Below are positions 1 through 7,261 of a stretch of 12,844 nucleotides of DNA, one piece after another (within the stretch, counting starts at the first letter, position 1; each line of letters opens with the position of its first letter). Both the position numbers and the translations under genes were made by a program. The stretch lies in the NCBI GenBank assembly GCA_946481625.1, contig CAMLOZ010000030.1, forward strand, positions 1 through 12,844, written 5' to 3'. The notes beneath the pieces were generated by a model, which was not told the DNA's origin, searched no databases, and saw only the letters and a program-made list of their open reading frames with translations. The DNA comes from an uncultured Haloferula sp. Its GTDB lineage: Bacteria > Verrucomicrobiota > Verrucomicrobiae > Verrucomicrobiales > Akkermansiaceae.

Positions 1-1
1 G

Positions 2-598
2 GGCTCGCGCGGCGATGCGCTCGTGCAGGCGGATTGGCAGGTCGGAGAGGTGCTTCGCCTGTTGGATGAGCTCGAGCTCGCGCAAAACAGCATCGTCATC
101 TTCTCCAGCGACAACGGACCGGTGATCGACGACGGCTACAAGGACCAGGCGGAGGAAAAGCTCGGCGGCCACAAGCCCGCCGGACCGTGGCGCGGTGGCA
201 AGTATAGCATCCACGAAGGCGGCACCCGCGTGCCATTCTTGCTACGCTGGCCCGCGCGCGTGAAGCCCGGCAAGGCCAGCGCGGCGATGGTGAGCCAGAT
301 CGATTTCGCGGCCAGCTTCGCGAAGCTCACCGGGCGGGAAGCCAGCTTCCCCGATAGCGAGAATGTCCTGCCCGCATTGACGGGGGAATCCGACAAGGGT
401 CGCGACCACGTGATCGAACACGCCAACCAACTCGCGATCCGCGCGGGCGACTGGAAGTTCATTCCCGGCAAGAAGGACCAGCCCGGCCAGCTCCACGACC
501 TCTCGAAAGATCCCGGCGAAAGCAAGAACCTGGCCTCGGTGAATCCGGAAAAGAGAGACGAACTGAGAGCCCTGTTAGAAATAGCGCGCGGGAACTGA
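2..598 (+). CDS. Sulfatase, C-terminal part (gene cut by left window edge)
   Basis: This is the C-terminal 198 residues of a family S1 (arylsulfatase-type) sulfatase, which hydrolyses sulfate esters and is usually exported in this phylum. The frame is open to the left edge, so the GTG at 23 is not taken as the start. Visible family signatures are the metal-site motif SSDNGP, then a GPWRGGKYSIHEGGTRVPF block that carries the conserved lysine and the GGxRVP motif. The C-terminal 'LHDLSKDPGESKNLA' phrase closes most bacterial sulfatases. The formylglycine motif (CxPSR) lies upstream of the window, so catalytic competence and substrate cannot be judged. The gene converges with the zinc-ribbon gene, with 11 bp between stop codons and no recognisable terminator. 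Family assignment is firm; substrate is unknown. Confidence 0.93.
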   Translation, partial: GSRGDALVQADWQVGEVLRLLDELELAQNSIVIFSSDNGPVIDDGYKDQAEEKLGGHKPAGPWRGGKYSIHEGGTRVPFLLRWPARVKPGKASAAMVSQIDFAASFAKLTGREASFPDSENVLPALTGESDKGRDHVIEHANQLAIRAGDWKFIPGKKDQPGQLHDLSKDPGESKNLASVNPEKRDELRALLEIARGN

Positions 599-609
599 GG
601 GAGCAATCG

Positions 610-1029
610 CTATCCCTTGCCGCCGCGCTGTTTCTTCTTCTCGAGACCCTCGAAGTGTACCCGGCGGGCTTCCTCCTTGCGCCTTTTCTCGCGTTGCCGG
701 CAGTTCCGGCAACGCACGGCGACTTGTTCCATCTCGCCCTGCGCCACTTCATACCACCATTTCTGCTGACGACCGGTCCAGATCTCCACCTTCCCGCAGT
801 CCCTGCAGGTGAACTCGTAGTCCAGATAGAAGCGTCCCTCGAAGGTGGGCTGACTGAATCCAAAGTGGCTTCGCGAATGCAGTTTCCCCCGATTGATTAC
901 TACCAGCCCGAGTTCCCGCGCCTGCCTCGATATCCTCCGCTCCTCTTCCGCCGGATCGGTCTCCTTCTTCGCCGATTTCCTGGCCCGCTTCGGACGCAGA
1001 TGATCCCGTTGTCGCCGCTCGTGCTTCAT
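610..1029 (-). CDS. Small zinc-ribbon domain protein
   Basis: A 139-residue, very basic and charged protein. Two knuckles, CRDC (residues 75-78) and CRNC (107-110), can form one zinc ribbon. Between them lies 'WTGRQQKWWYEVAQG', matching the pattern of the 'probable zinc-ribbon' family (PF13451, zf-trcl), where a W-rich segment separates the CxxC pairs. Both ends are rich in Lys/Arg/Glu, with no signal peptide or membrane segment, so it is probably cytoplasmic. Nucleic-acid binding is plausible but inferred only from the charge and the ribbon. The ATG lies 1 bp beyond the stop codon of the serine hydrolase upstream, so the two are probably co-transcribed and perhaps translationally coupled. 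Specific function is unknown. Confidence 0.85.
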   Translation of the reverse strand: MKHERRQRDHLRPKRARKSAKKETDPAEEERRISRQARELGLVVINRGKLHSRSHFGFSQPTFEGRFYLDYEFTCRDCGKVEIWTGRQQKWWYEVAQGEMEQVAVRCRNCRQREKRRKEEARRVHFEGLEKKKQRGGKG

Positions 1030-1030
1030 C

Positions 1031-2215
1031 TCACAATCCCGCCGCGGCTTCCTGGAACGCCTTCCTCACCTCCGACCCGTCCGAGTTCGGAAAATCCGCC
1101 CGCTGCACCAGCATGATGTAAACGCGGCCCTTCACCGGATCGATCCATGCCTGCGTTCCATAAGCACCGCCGTGCCCGAAGCTGCCCGGTGATAGCGTCG
1201 CGGTCACCCCCTGCGGCTCGCGCACCACGCAGCAGCCGAGCCCCCAGCCATTGCCGGGAGTAAAGCCGGTCTTCAGGTCGCCGCTTTGCACCGTGGTCAT
1301 CTGCTTCACGGATTCCTCCTTGAGATAGCGTCGGCCGTCGAGTTCGCCGCCACGCAGGATCATGCGCGCGAACTTGCCGTAGTCCTCCGCGGTCGAGAAG
1401 AGCCCGCCGTTCGCACGCGGATAGCGCTGCTTGCTGGTGATCGGCTTGTTACCAAGGAACATGAGCCCCGTCTTCTCCAGTTCCCCGGCCTCCGTACGCT
1501 TGTAGGAGGTGGCGATCCGCGGCGCCTGCTTCTCGTCCGGATAGAAAGTCGTGTCCTTCATCCCGAGCGGGCTGAAGAGATGCTTCTCCAGAAACTCCGG
1601 GAAAGCCTCCCCTGAAACGATCTCCACCACGCGCGCCGCGGTATTGATACCGGTCTGGCAGTACTCCCACTTGCTCCCCGGCTCGAACTTCACCGGCTTC
1701 GCCGCGATCAACGGCATGAGCGCCTCCAGGGTCGTAAGGTCTCCCGATTCCTGCGGCGAAACCTCGCTGAGCCCCGCACTGTGCGTCAGGCATTGCTTGA
1801 TCGTCACGGTCACCGGCTTGCCCGAGGCGTCCTTCAGGTCCTTGAACGCGGGAATGTAGTTCGAAACCGGATCATCCACCGAGAGCTTCCCGGCCTCCTG
1901 CATCATCATCACCGCGGTGCCGGTCACCGGCTTGGTCATCGAGGCGATCCAGAACATCGCGTCCTTCGCCATCGGCGTCTTCTTCTCCAGATCGGAGAAA
2001 CCGTTCGAGGCGGAAAAGATCACACCGTCCTTGTCCGCCACCAGCGTCACCGCGCCGGCGATCTCCTTCGCGGCCACCGCCTTGTCCATCGCCTCCACCA
2101 CCGGTGGGACCACCAGGGCCGACGGCTCCGGTCCTTCCTCTCTGGCAGTGGCAAGGGAACCCGCGGCGATTCCTGAGACCGCGGAAAGAAGCAGAAGGCG
2201 TGAGACGGGTTTCAT
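1031..2215 (-). CDS. Exported serine hydrolase, class C beta-lactamase fold
   Basis: A 394-residue member of the beta-lactamase/transpeptidase-like family (PF00144: AmpC, D-alanyl-D-alanine carboxypeptidases, EstB-type esterases). I chose the ATG at 2215 because it opens a clean signal peptide (MKPVSRLLLLSAVSGIAAG, ending near LATA); in-frame extension upstream has no such logic. The nucleophile motif SxxK is SMTK at 92-95. The second motif, usually YxN, appears as YCQ at 185-187 after 'PGSKWE'. The third, KTG/HxG-like, is HGG at 348-350 in 'FGHGGAYGTQAWID'. Predicted location is periplasmic or extracellular. True beta-lactamase activity is not implied; most relatives of this type are esterases or peptidases of unknown substrate. 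It leads a two-gene unit with the zinc-ribbon gene. Confidence 0.92.
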   Translation of the reverse strand: MKPVSRLLLLSAVSGIAAGSLATAREEGPEPSALVVPPVVEAMDKAVAAKEIAGAVTLVADKDGVIFSASNGFSDLEKKTPMAKDAMFWIASMTKPVTGTAVMMMQEAGKLSVDDPVSNYIPAFKDLKDASGKPVTVTIKQCLTHSAGLSEVSPQESGDLTTLEALMPLIAAKPVKFEPGSKWEYCQTGINTAARVVEIVSGEAFPEFLEKHLFSPLGMKDTTFYPDEKQAPRIATSYKRTEAGELEKTGLMFLGNKPITSKQRYPRANGGLFSTAEDYGKFARMILRGGELDGRRYLKEESVKQMTTVQSGDLKTGFTPGNGWGLGCCVVREPQGVTATLSPGSFGHGGAYGTQAWIDPVKGRVYIMLVQRADFPNSDGSEVRKAFQEAAAGL

Positions 2216-2336
2216 CGGTCGCACGCTAGGCGCGGCCCCGAAGGCAAAACAAGGGTCAAGCATGACACGTTCGGCACCGGCTGACACTCGCCCTATCTTT
2301 CAAGAAAGACTTTCATGGACCCCGCGTAGTCCCACT
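2216..2336. promoter_or_regulatory. Divergent intergenic region, probable promoters for both neighbours
   Basis: These 121 bp separate the divergent starts of the serine hydrolase (-) and the DUF1080 gene (+), so promoters for both should lie here. I cannot pick convincing -35/-10 pairs: a CTGACA at 2281-2286 and, on the minus strand, a TTGACC are -35-like but neither has a good partner at 16-18 bp. No Shine-Dalgarno sequence precedes either ATG. Confidence 0.4.
2296..2309. repeat. Short palindrome TCTTTC-AA-GAAAGA, possible operator
   Basis: Two perfect 6-bp inverted arms around a 2-bp centre, about 28 bp upstream of the DUF1080 start codon. The position suits an operator or part of a transcript leader. 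At this length it could also occur by chance, and no regulator is encoded nearby. Confidence 0.3.
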
Positions 2337-2912
2337 ATGAAACGTCACTTGTTGCTCGCCTCCCTGCTTTTCCCCGCGCTCGCGGCCGCTGCTCCCGAGA
2401 AGGTTTTCAACGGTACCGGCCTCGAAGGGTGGAAGATCCAGGGCGCGGCCTACTGGTCCGTCGCCGATGGCGTGCTGAAGGGTGAAAGCGACGACAAGAA
2501 GCAGAACTCCGTGCTCTGGACCGAGAAGAACTACAAGGACTTCGCGGTGGAACTCGACTTCAGGTTCTCCGGCGACATCGATTCCGGGATCTTCCTCCGC
2601 CACGAAAACGATCAGATCCAGATCGGCACCTCCCGCTCGCTGAAGCGCGACCTGACCGCTTCACCCTACATCGGCTCGAAGCGCGGCTATCCCCAGGAGG
2701 CCAGCGGCGTGAAGGAATTGCTCAAGCCGGACGACTGGAACCACATGAAGATCGTCGCGAAGGGCAATACCTACACCGTCTCCCTGAACGGCAAGCAGGT
2801 GATCGAATACGTCTCCGACACCGCGAAGGAATCCGGCCCGGTAGGCCTGCAGATCCATCCCGGCGTGAAGATGAAGATCGAGTTCAAAAACGTGACCGTC
2901 GAGAGGCTGTAA
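2337..2912 (+). CDS. Secreted DUF1080 (3-keto-disaccharide hydrolase-like) protein
   Basis: A 191-residue protein with one DUF1080 domain (PF06439), a jelly-roll, concanavalin-like fold abundant in Verrucomicrobiota, Planctomycetes and Bacteroidetes; some members hydrolyse 3-keto-glycosides and others bind glycans. The ATG at 2337 opens a signal peptide (MKRHLLLASLLFPALAAAAP), and the mature part begins at the family hallmark 'KVFNGTGLEGWKI'. Further signatures are 'YWSVADGVLKGE', 'YKDFAVELDFRF', 'DSGIFLR' and the closing 'GPVGLQIHPG...IEFKNVTVERL'. This is a compact, single-domain version. The gene is monocistronic: divergent from the hydrolase and convergent with tpiA. The stop codon lies 4 bp before the large palindrome. 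Enzymatic activity is inferred from the family only. Confidence 0.92.
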   Translation: MKRHLLLASLLFPALAAAAPEKVFNGTGLEGWKIQGAAYWSVADGVLKGESDDKKQNSVLWTEKNYKDFAVELDFRFSGDIDSGIFLRHENDQIQIGTSRSLKRDLTASPYIGSKRGYPQEASGVKELLKPDDWNHMKIVAKGNTYTVSLNGKQVIEYVSDTAKESGPVGLQIHPGVKMKIEFKNVTVERL

Positions 2913-2916
2913 GGCC

Positions 2917-3087
2917 AAGGAGGGGGTGCGTCCCGCGCCCCTCTTCTTCCGCCCCTTCCTCACTCTCCGTAGGCGCGGTGGTGACACCGCGGAACCTCGG
3001 GAGGGCGCAAAGCCAGGTGACCGTCGCTTCCGCGTTCTCACGAACGCGCCTACATTGAGAAGGGGCGCGGGACGCACCCCCCTCCTT
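2917..3087. repeat. 171-bp palindromic element between convergent genes (outer inverted repeat)
   Basis: The left arm, 2917-2942, and the right arm, 3061-3087, are inverted copies: all 26 bases of the left arm are matched, and the right arm has one extra C in its C-run. The arms are GC-rich and enclose the REPIN-like pair at 2969-3053. The element begins 4 bp after the DUF1080 stop and ends 1 bp before the tpiA stop codon on the opposite strand, so it occupies essentially all of the 176-bp intergenic space. In RNA from either strand the arms could form a very strong stem. That would suit a bidirectional transcription barrier or mRNA 3'-end protector, although no U-tract follows either side. 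The element may be a dispersed repeat; other copies cannot be checked here. Confidence 0.85.
2969..3053. mobile_element. REPIN-like doublet: two inverted GTAGG-headed hairpins
   Basis: Left unit: GTAGG (2969-2973), stem CGCGGTG (2974-2980), loop GTGA (2981-2984), stem CACCGCG (2985-2991), then GAA. Right unit, read on the minus strand: GTAGG (3053-3049), stem CGCGTTC (3048-3042), loop GTGA (3041-3038), stem GAACGCG (3037-3031), then GAA. Both stems are perfect 7-bp helices. Head, loop and tail are identical, and three stem positions differ with both partners changed. GTAG followed by a hairpin is the hallmark of REP sequences mobilised by RAYT (TnpA_REP) transposases, and two REPs in inverted orientation with the heads outside form a REPIN. 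No RAYT gene lies in the window. Structure is seen; mobility is inferred. Confidence 0.7.
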
Positions 3088-3088
3088 G

Positions 3089-3859
3089 TCACGCCGGAGC
3101 GCCCTTCTCGATGATATCGAGGAAGCTCTGCGGTTCGAGCGAGGCCCCGCCGATCAGCGCACCGTCGATGTCCGGGCAGGCCATCAATTCCGCCGCATTG
3201 CCGGGCTTCACCGAGCCACCGTACTGGATCCGGATCTTCGCCGCGCTGTCCCCGCCGAATTGTTCGGCCACCAGGGAGCGGACGAACGCATGCGCCTCCT
3301 GCGCCTGCGCCGCCGTGGCGGTGACCCCCGTGCCGATCGCCCAGACGGGCTCGTAGGCGATCACGGTGTCGAGCAGGTCGCGCTCGGTCAGGCCCTTCAA
3401 ACCGGCGCTGACCTGGGTGCGGAGCACCCTCTCCAGCCGGCCGGTCTCGCGCTCCTCGAGCGTCTCGCCGATGCAGAAGATCGGCTTCATGTTCAGCTCG
3501 CGGGCCTTGCGGACCTTGGCGTTGATGACCTCGTCGGTCTCGCCGTAGATCGCGCGCCGCTCGCTGTGGCCGAGGATCACGTAGTGGACGAAGAATTCCT
3601 TCAGCATCATCGCGCTGATCTCGCCGGTGTAGGCACCCGAGTCGAACTCCGAGCAATTCTGGGCGGCCAGCGCGATGCTGGTCACATTGCCCAGGATCTC
3701 GGCGGCCTTCGACAGCGAGACGAAGGGCGGCGCGATCACGATATCGCAGGGAAAGGTCCGGTTCTGGACCTTGGAGAGGAAGCTGCGGGCGAAATCCTCC
3801 GTCTCGGAGGGGCCCTTGTTCATCTTCCAGTTGGCGGCGAAGATCGGCTTGCGGAACAT
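3089..3859 (-). CDS. tpiA: Triosephosphate isomerase
   Basis: TpiA interconverts dihydroxyacetone phosphate and glyceraldehyde 3-phosphate in cytoplasmic glycolysis and gluconeogenesis. The 256-residue length is normal. Catalytic residues are all present: Asn10 and Lys12 in 'AANWKMN', His98 in 'VILGHSERR', and the base Glu170 in 'AYEPVWAIGTG', which leads into flexible loop 6. Phosphate-binding motifs 'IQYGGSVKP' (211-219) and 'LIGGASL' (235-241) follow. The start is fixed by the usual N-terminus 'MFRKPIFAANWKMN'; no Shine-Dalgarno sequence is visible. It lies 45 bp downstream of pgk in the same direction, almost certainly in one transcript, and is the last gene of the run. Its stop codon abuts the palindromic element, which may end or stabilise the message. 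Confidence 0.98.
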   Translation of the reverse strand: MFRKPIFAANWKMNKGPSETEDFARSFLSKVQNRTFPCDIVIAPPFVSLSKAAEILGNVTSIALAAQNCSEFDSGAYTGEISAMMLKEFFVHYVILGHSERRAIYGETDEVINAKVRKARELNMKPIFCIGETLEERETGRLERVLRTQVSAGLKGLTERDLLDTVIAYEPVWAIGTGVTATAAQAQEAHAFVRSLVAEQFGGDSAAKIRIQYGGSVKPGNAAELMACPDIDGALIGGASLEPQSFLDIIEKGAPA

Positions 3860-3904
3860 GTGGAATCGGATGGGTGCGGGATGAACAGCGGGAATCGGGC
3901 CAAG

Positions 3905-5098
3905 TCAAGCGTCGGACAGTGCCGCCACGCCGGGAAGCACCTTTCCTTCAAGCAATTCCAGCGAAGCACCGCCGCCGGTGGAGATGAAGGTCATGTTGTC
4001 GTCCAAGCCGTATTTGTTAACAGCAGTCACGGAATCGCCGCCGCCGACGATGGTCACGGCGTCGCTCTTGGCCATCGCCTCGGCCACCGCCTTGGTGCCC
4101 TTGCCGAAGCTGTCGATCTCGAACACGCCCATCGGGCCGTTCCAGATGATCGTCTTCGCCTTGGCGATTTCCTTCACGAATGCTTCGATCGCCTTGTCAC
4201 CGATGTCGATGCCTTCCCAGCCGTCCGGCGTCTCGCCGCCTTCCTCATAGGCCCCGGTGCACTTGGTTTCGGCACCCTCCTTGAACTCCTGGGTAATGCG
4301 GGTATCGGCCGGCAGGAGGAACTCCACGCCCTTGCTCTTCGCCGTCACGAGAATCTCAAGCGCGAGGTCCAGCTTGTCAGCCTCCACTCGGCTGTTGCCG
4401 GTCTTGTAGCCCTGCGCCTTGCGGAAGGTATTGGCCATCGCGCCGCCGATCAGGAAGGCATCCGCCTTCTCCATCAGCTTCGAGATCACCTGGATCTTAT
4501 CGGAAACCTTCGCGCCGCCCATGATCACGAGGAACGGGCGCTCGGGGTCCTGCAGCTTGCCGTCGAGGTATTCCAGCTCCCGCTCCATCAGGAAGCCCAT
4601 CGCGCTCTTTCCGACGAAATGGGTCACACCTTCCGTGGAAGCGTGGGCGCGGTGGGCGGTGCCGAAGGCATCGTTCACGTAGATCTCCGCGCTGCCGGCA
4701 AGGGCTTCGGCGAAGTCGGGATCGTTCGCCTCTTCGGCGGGGTAAAAGCGGGTGTTCTCAAGCAGCAGCACTTGGCCGGGCTGAAGCGCGGCACGCAACG
4801 CCGCGGTATCGGCGTCGATGCAATCGGGGGCGAGCTTCACCTCCTGGCCGAGGATCTCCGCCAGGCGGGCCGCCGCGGGAGCGAGCGAGAATTTGGAGTC
4901 GTGGCCCTTGGGACGACCGAGGTGCGAGGCGAGCACCAGCTTGGCTCCGCCCGCGAGGAGGTGCTTGATGGAAGGCACCGCACCCTGGATGCGGGTGTCG
5001 TCGGTGATCGCGCCGTCTTCGAGGGGAACATTGAAGTCCACGCGCATCAGGACTTCTTTTCCATTCACATCGAGGTCGCGGATCGAAAGCTTGGCCAT
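3905..5098 (-). CDS. pgk: Phosphoglycerate kinase
   Basis: Pgk transfers phosphate between 1,3-bisphosphoglycerate and ADP, the first ATP-yielding step of lower glycolysis, in the cytoplasm. The protein has 397 residues, standard for the family. Substrate-side motifs include 'RVDFNVP' (19-25), 'SHLGRPKG' (58-65) and 'ENTRFYPAEE' (114-123). Hinge and nucleotide-side motifs include 'MGGAKVSDKI' (193-202), 'WNGPMGVFE' (319-327), 'VGGGDSVTAV' (351-360) and 'FISTGGGASL' (371-380). The ATG at 5098 gives the normal N-terminus 'MAKLSIRDLDVNGKEV'; an in-frame extension to 5170 would overlap the upstream phosphatase gene and adds no conserved sequence. It sits 31 bp after the SpoIIE-domain phosphatase gene and 45 bp before tpiA. 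No gap gene lies in this cluster. Confidence 0.98.
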   Translation of the reverse strand: MAKLSIRDLDVNGKEVLMRVDFNVPLEDGAITDDTRIQGAVPSIKHLLAGGAKLVLASHLGRPKGHDSKFSLAPAAARLAEILGQEVKLAPDCIDADTAALRAALQPGQVLLLENTRFYPAEEANDPDFAEALAGSAEIYVNDAFGTAHRAHASTEGVTHFVGKSAMGFLMERELEYLDGKLQDPERPFLVIMGGAKVSDKIQVISKLMEKADAFLIGGAMANTFRKAQGYKTGNSRVEADKLDLALEILVTAKSKGVEFLLPADTRITQEFKEGAETKCTGAYEEGGETPDGWEGIDIGDKAIEAFVKEIAKAKTIIWNGPMGVFEIDSFGKGTKAVAEAMAKSDAVTIVGGGDSVTAVNKYGLDDNMTFISTGGGASLELLEGKVLPGVAALSDA

Positions 5099-5129
5099 GG
5101 CGCGGGGTTGCCGCAGGACGCCTTGCAAG

Positions 5130-7250
5130 TCAAGCACCGCGTGGGACCGATCCTGCCAGCACCCCGGCATCCGCCGCGCTGTCCGGCACGGCCCCGGGAC
5201 TCACCTCCACAGCCACCACACACACGTCGTCGTCGTGGTGGCGGCGCTTCTGGAAGGCGGCCACCTCGCAGATGACCTTGGCCGGCATCGCCGCCAGGGG
5301 GCCGTCCAGCGCCTCGTCGAAGGTGCTGACCAGCCGCTGGATGCCGAAGTCCTTGCCGGAGGGATTCTCCGCCTCCACCACCCCGTCGGTGTAGAGCAGG
5401 AACACGTCCCCCGCCCGGATCGGCGAGTTGGCGGTCTGGTACACCGTCTCCGGCATGAGCCCGAGCGCGGGCTGGCGCTGGGCCCCGCTCCACAGGAGCT
5501 GCGGGGGATTCCCCGTGCTGCGGCGGGCCCGCAAGGGGGCCGGATGCCCCGCCACCGCCCAGGTCGCCTTCGCCTCCCTGGTATCCAACACCAGGAAAAA
5601 AGCGGTCACGAAAAGCGTCTGGTGGCTGCGCTCGATCACCTCGAAGAGCTCGCGGTTCAGGATCCCGAGGAAGACCCCCGGGTCGTGCGCGGAAGCAACG
5701 TTGTTCCGGACCAGCGCGCGCAGGATCGCGGTGACCAGCGCCGAGCGCGCACCATGACCCATCACGTCCGCGATCAGCACCCCGGTGCGGTGCTCGTCCA
5801 GCTCCAGCAGGTCGAAGAAATCCCCGCCGACCGTCGAGGCCGGTTGATAGAAATGGGCGAAGCCGAGCCGCAGCGGGTCCTTCGCCAGATGAGGGGGCGT
5901 CTCCGGGAAGCTGGTGGGCATCAGAGCCGTCTGGAACTCCCGGGCCATCTCCAGCTCCTCCCGGATCAACGAGGTCTTCGCATCTACCTCCGCTTCCAGT
6001 TCACGGTGATAGCGCATCACCCGGTCGGTCATCGCGCCGAAATCCTCCGCCAGTTCCTGCACCTCGTCGCCCGTGCGGATCGACTGGATCCGATGCAGGT
6101 CCTCCTCCGCCGTCTTGCGCAGCGCGAAAGCCTCCCCCTCGGACATGCTGGAATCGTTCCGCAGATGAGCGGTCGCCGCCACCGAGCGGGCGGCTTGCCC
6201 CAGCGCGGAAATGGGCCGCAGGATCTTCCGGTTCACCAAGGCGTATCCCCCTAGCAAGCAGAGCCCGGTCGCGAGGCCGGCTCCCAGGCCGATCATCACC
6301 ACCTGCCGTCTCAACGGTGCCACCACCGCCTCCTTGGGCGAGGAGAACAGGACATAGCCTTCCGGCTCGGAGCGGCGGCGATCGGCACCGCGCGACTCGA
6401 TCGCAGCGAATCCGCTCATGCGCTCCTTGCCGCTCCCGGCACGGTTCAGGGTCCAGCCGTTCCGTGCCGCCCGGATCAAAAGCATCGCCTCCGCATCCAG
6501 CGAATTGCCCAGAGCCTCGTAGCCATTCGCGCCCGAGCGGGCGAGGATGCGGCTGTCCGGCAGCAGGATCTCGAGTTGGCCTCCGCCGTTGTCCTCGCGG
6601 GAAGTCCGGAGTTGCAGGAAGAGCGGCGTGACATCGAGCACCAGCTTCGCCACGCCCTTCAACTCGCCACGGCGGTGGATCGGCAGCACCAGATCGAGCG
6701 AGAAGACGCCCGCACTCTGGTCGAAATGCAGCGCATCCGTCCACATCCCGCTTTCCGGCAAGTTGCGCCCGACGGCCCACCACGCTTCGTCGGACTGGTC
6801 GTAATCGCTGGTCTTCCGGGACGCCGCGACCAGGCGACCCGTGGTATCGGCCACCAGCACCTCCGCCACCGCCTTGTGGGTGGCGGCGAAGCGCAGCAGA
6901 CTGGTAGCGCCGGGGTTGCCCAGGATCTCCTGCAAGACCGGATCTTCCTCGCTCATCTGCGGCCAGCGGGCGTCGGTCGCCTCCAAATCCGGCACCGGGC
7001 CCGTAGCCGGCGCGGCAAGGTAATCGGGCAGGGCCGGATCGGCCGCCACCCAGCTCCAGAAATTCCCGGCCTGGAACTCCACCGCGCTCTCCAGCGAACG
7101 GGAAATCGCCCGCGCCTCCGCCTCGTGCAGACGCCCCTTGGTGGCGAGCAAATGCCGGAAGCCGAAGGTTTCCAGGACGATCAGGCCGACCGCAAAAGGA
7201 ATCAAAGCCGCTATGGCCAAGGCCAAGGCGAATTTTCCCCGGAGTCCCAT
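5130..7250 (-). CDS. Membrane sensor phosphatase, dCache-HAMP-SpoIIE/PP2C (RsbU-like)
   Basis: A 706-residue inner-membrane signalling protein. A first membrane helix at about 8-27 (ALALAIAALIPFAVGLIVL) and a second at about 317-339 flank a periplasmic sensor of about 290 residues. The sensor shows dCache-like wording ('SDYDQSDEAWWAVGRN' at 148-163, 'FSLDLVLPIHRRGELKGVAKLVLD'). A HAMP segment follows from about 340 to 410, then a short coiled coil (about 415-440) and a SpoIIE/PP2C phosphatase domain from about 440 to 685. Metal-binding acids are visible in 'TVGGDFFD' (Asp477), 'IADVMGHG' (Asp495), 'YTDGVVEAEN' (Asp622) and 'HDDDVCVVAV' (673-675). Relatives such as RsbU dephosphorylate anti-sigma-factor antagonists in partner-switching stress control; no antagonist or anti-sigma gene is present here. 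ATG 7250 is preceded by a good ribosome-binding site. Confidence 0.93.
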   Translation of the reverse strand: MGLRGKFALALAIAALIPFAVGLIVLETFGFRHLLATKGRLHEAEARAISRSLESAVEFQAGNFWSWVAADPALPDYLAAPATGPVPDLEATDARWPQMSEEDPVLQEILGNPGATSLLRFAATHKAVAEVLVADTTGRLVAASRKTSDYDQSDEAWWAVGRNLPESGMWTDALHFDQSAGVFSLDLVLPIHRRGELKGVAKLVLDVTPLFLQLRTSREDNGGGQLEILLPDSRILARSGANGYEALGNSLDAEAMLLIRAARNGWTLNRAGSGKERMSGFAAIESRGADRRRSEPEGYVLFSSPKEAVVAPLRRQVVMIGLGAGLATGLCLLGGYALVNRKILRPISALGQAARSVAATAHLRNDSSMSEGEAFALRKTAEEDLHRIQSIRTGDEVQELAEDFGAMTDRVMRYHRELEAEVDAKTSLIREELEMAREFQTALMPTSFPETPPHLAKDPLRLGFAHFYQPASTVGGDFFDLLELDEHRTGVLIADVMGHGARSALVTAILRALVRNNVASAHDPGVFLGILNRELFEVIERSHQTLFVTAFFLVLDTREAKATWAVAGHPAPLRARRSTGNPPQLLWSGAQRQPALGLMPETVYQTANSPIRAGDVFLLYTDGVVEAENPSGKDFGIQRLVSTFDEALDGPLAAMPAKVICEVAAFQKRRHHDDDVCVVAVEVSPGAVPDSAADAGVLAGSVPRGA

Positions 7251-7261
7251 GCTGCGCAATC

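Noticed and set aside
1917..2336. Upstream extension of the DUF1080 frame
   Set aside because: The extension is antisense to the serine hydrolase. The signal peptide beginning at ATG 2337 gives a complete and normal protein.
3086..5275. A 729-codon open frame on the plus strand opposite tpiA and pgk
   Set aside because: It is antisense to two unmistakable enzymes. Its translation is low-complexity and rich in Arg, His, Gly and Leu with no domain, as expected for the opposite strand of GC-rich genes with strong third-position GC bias.
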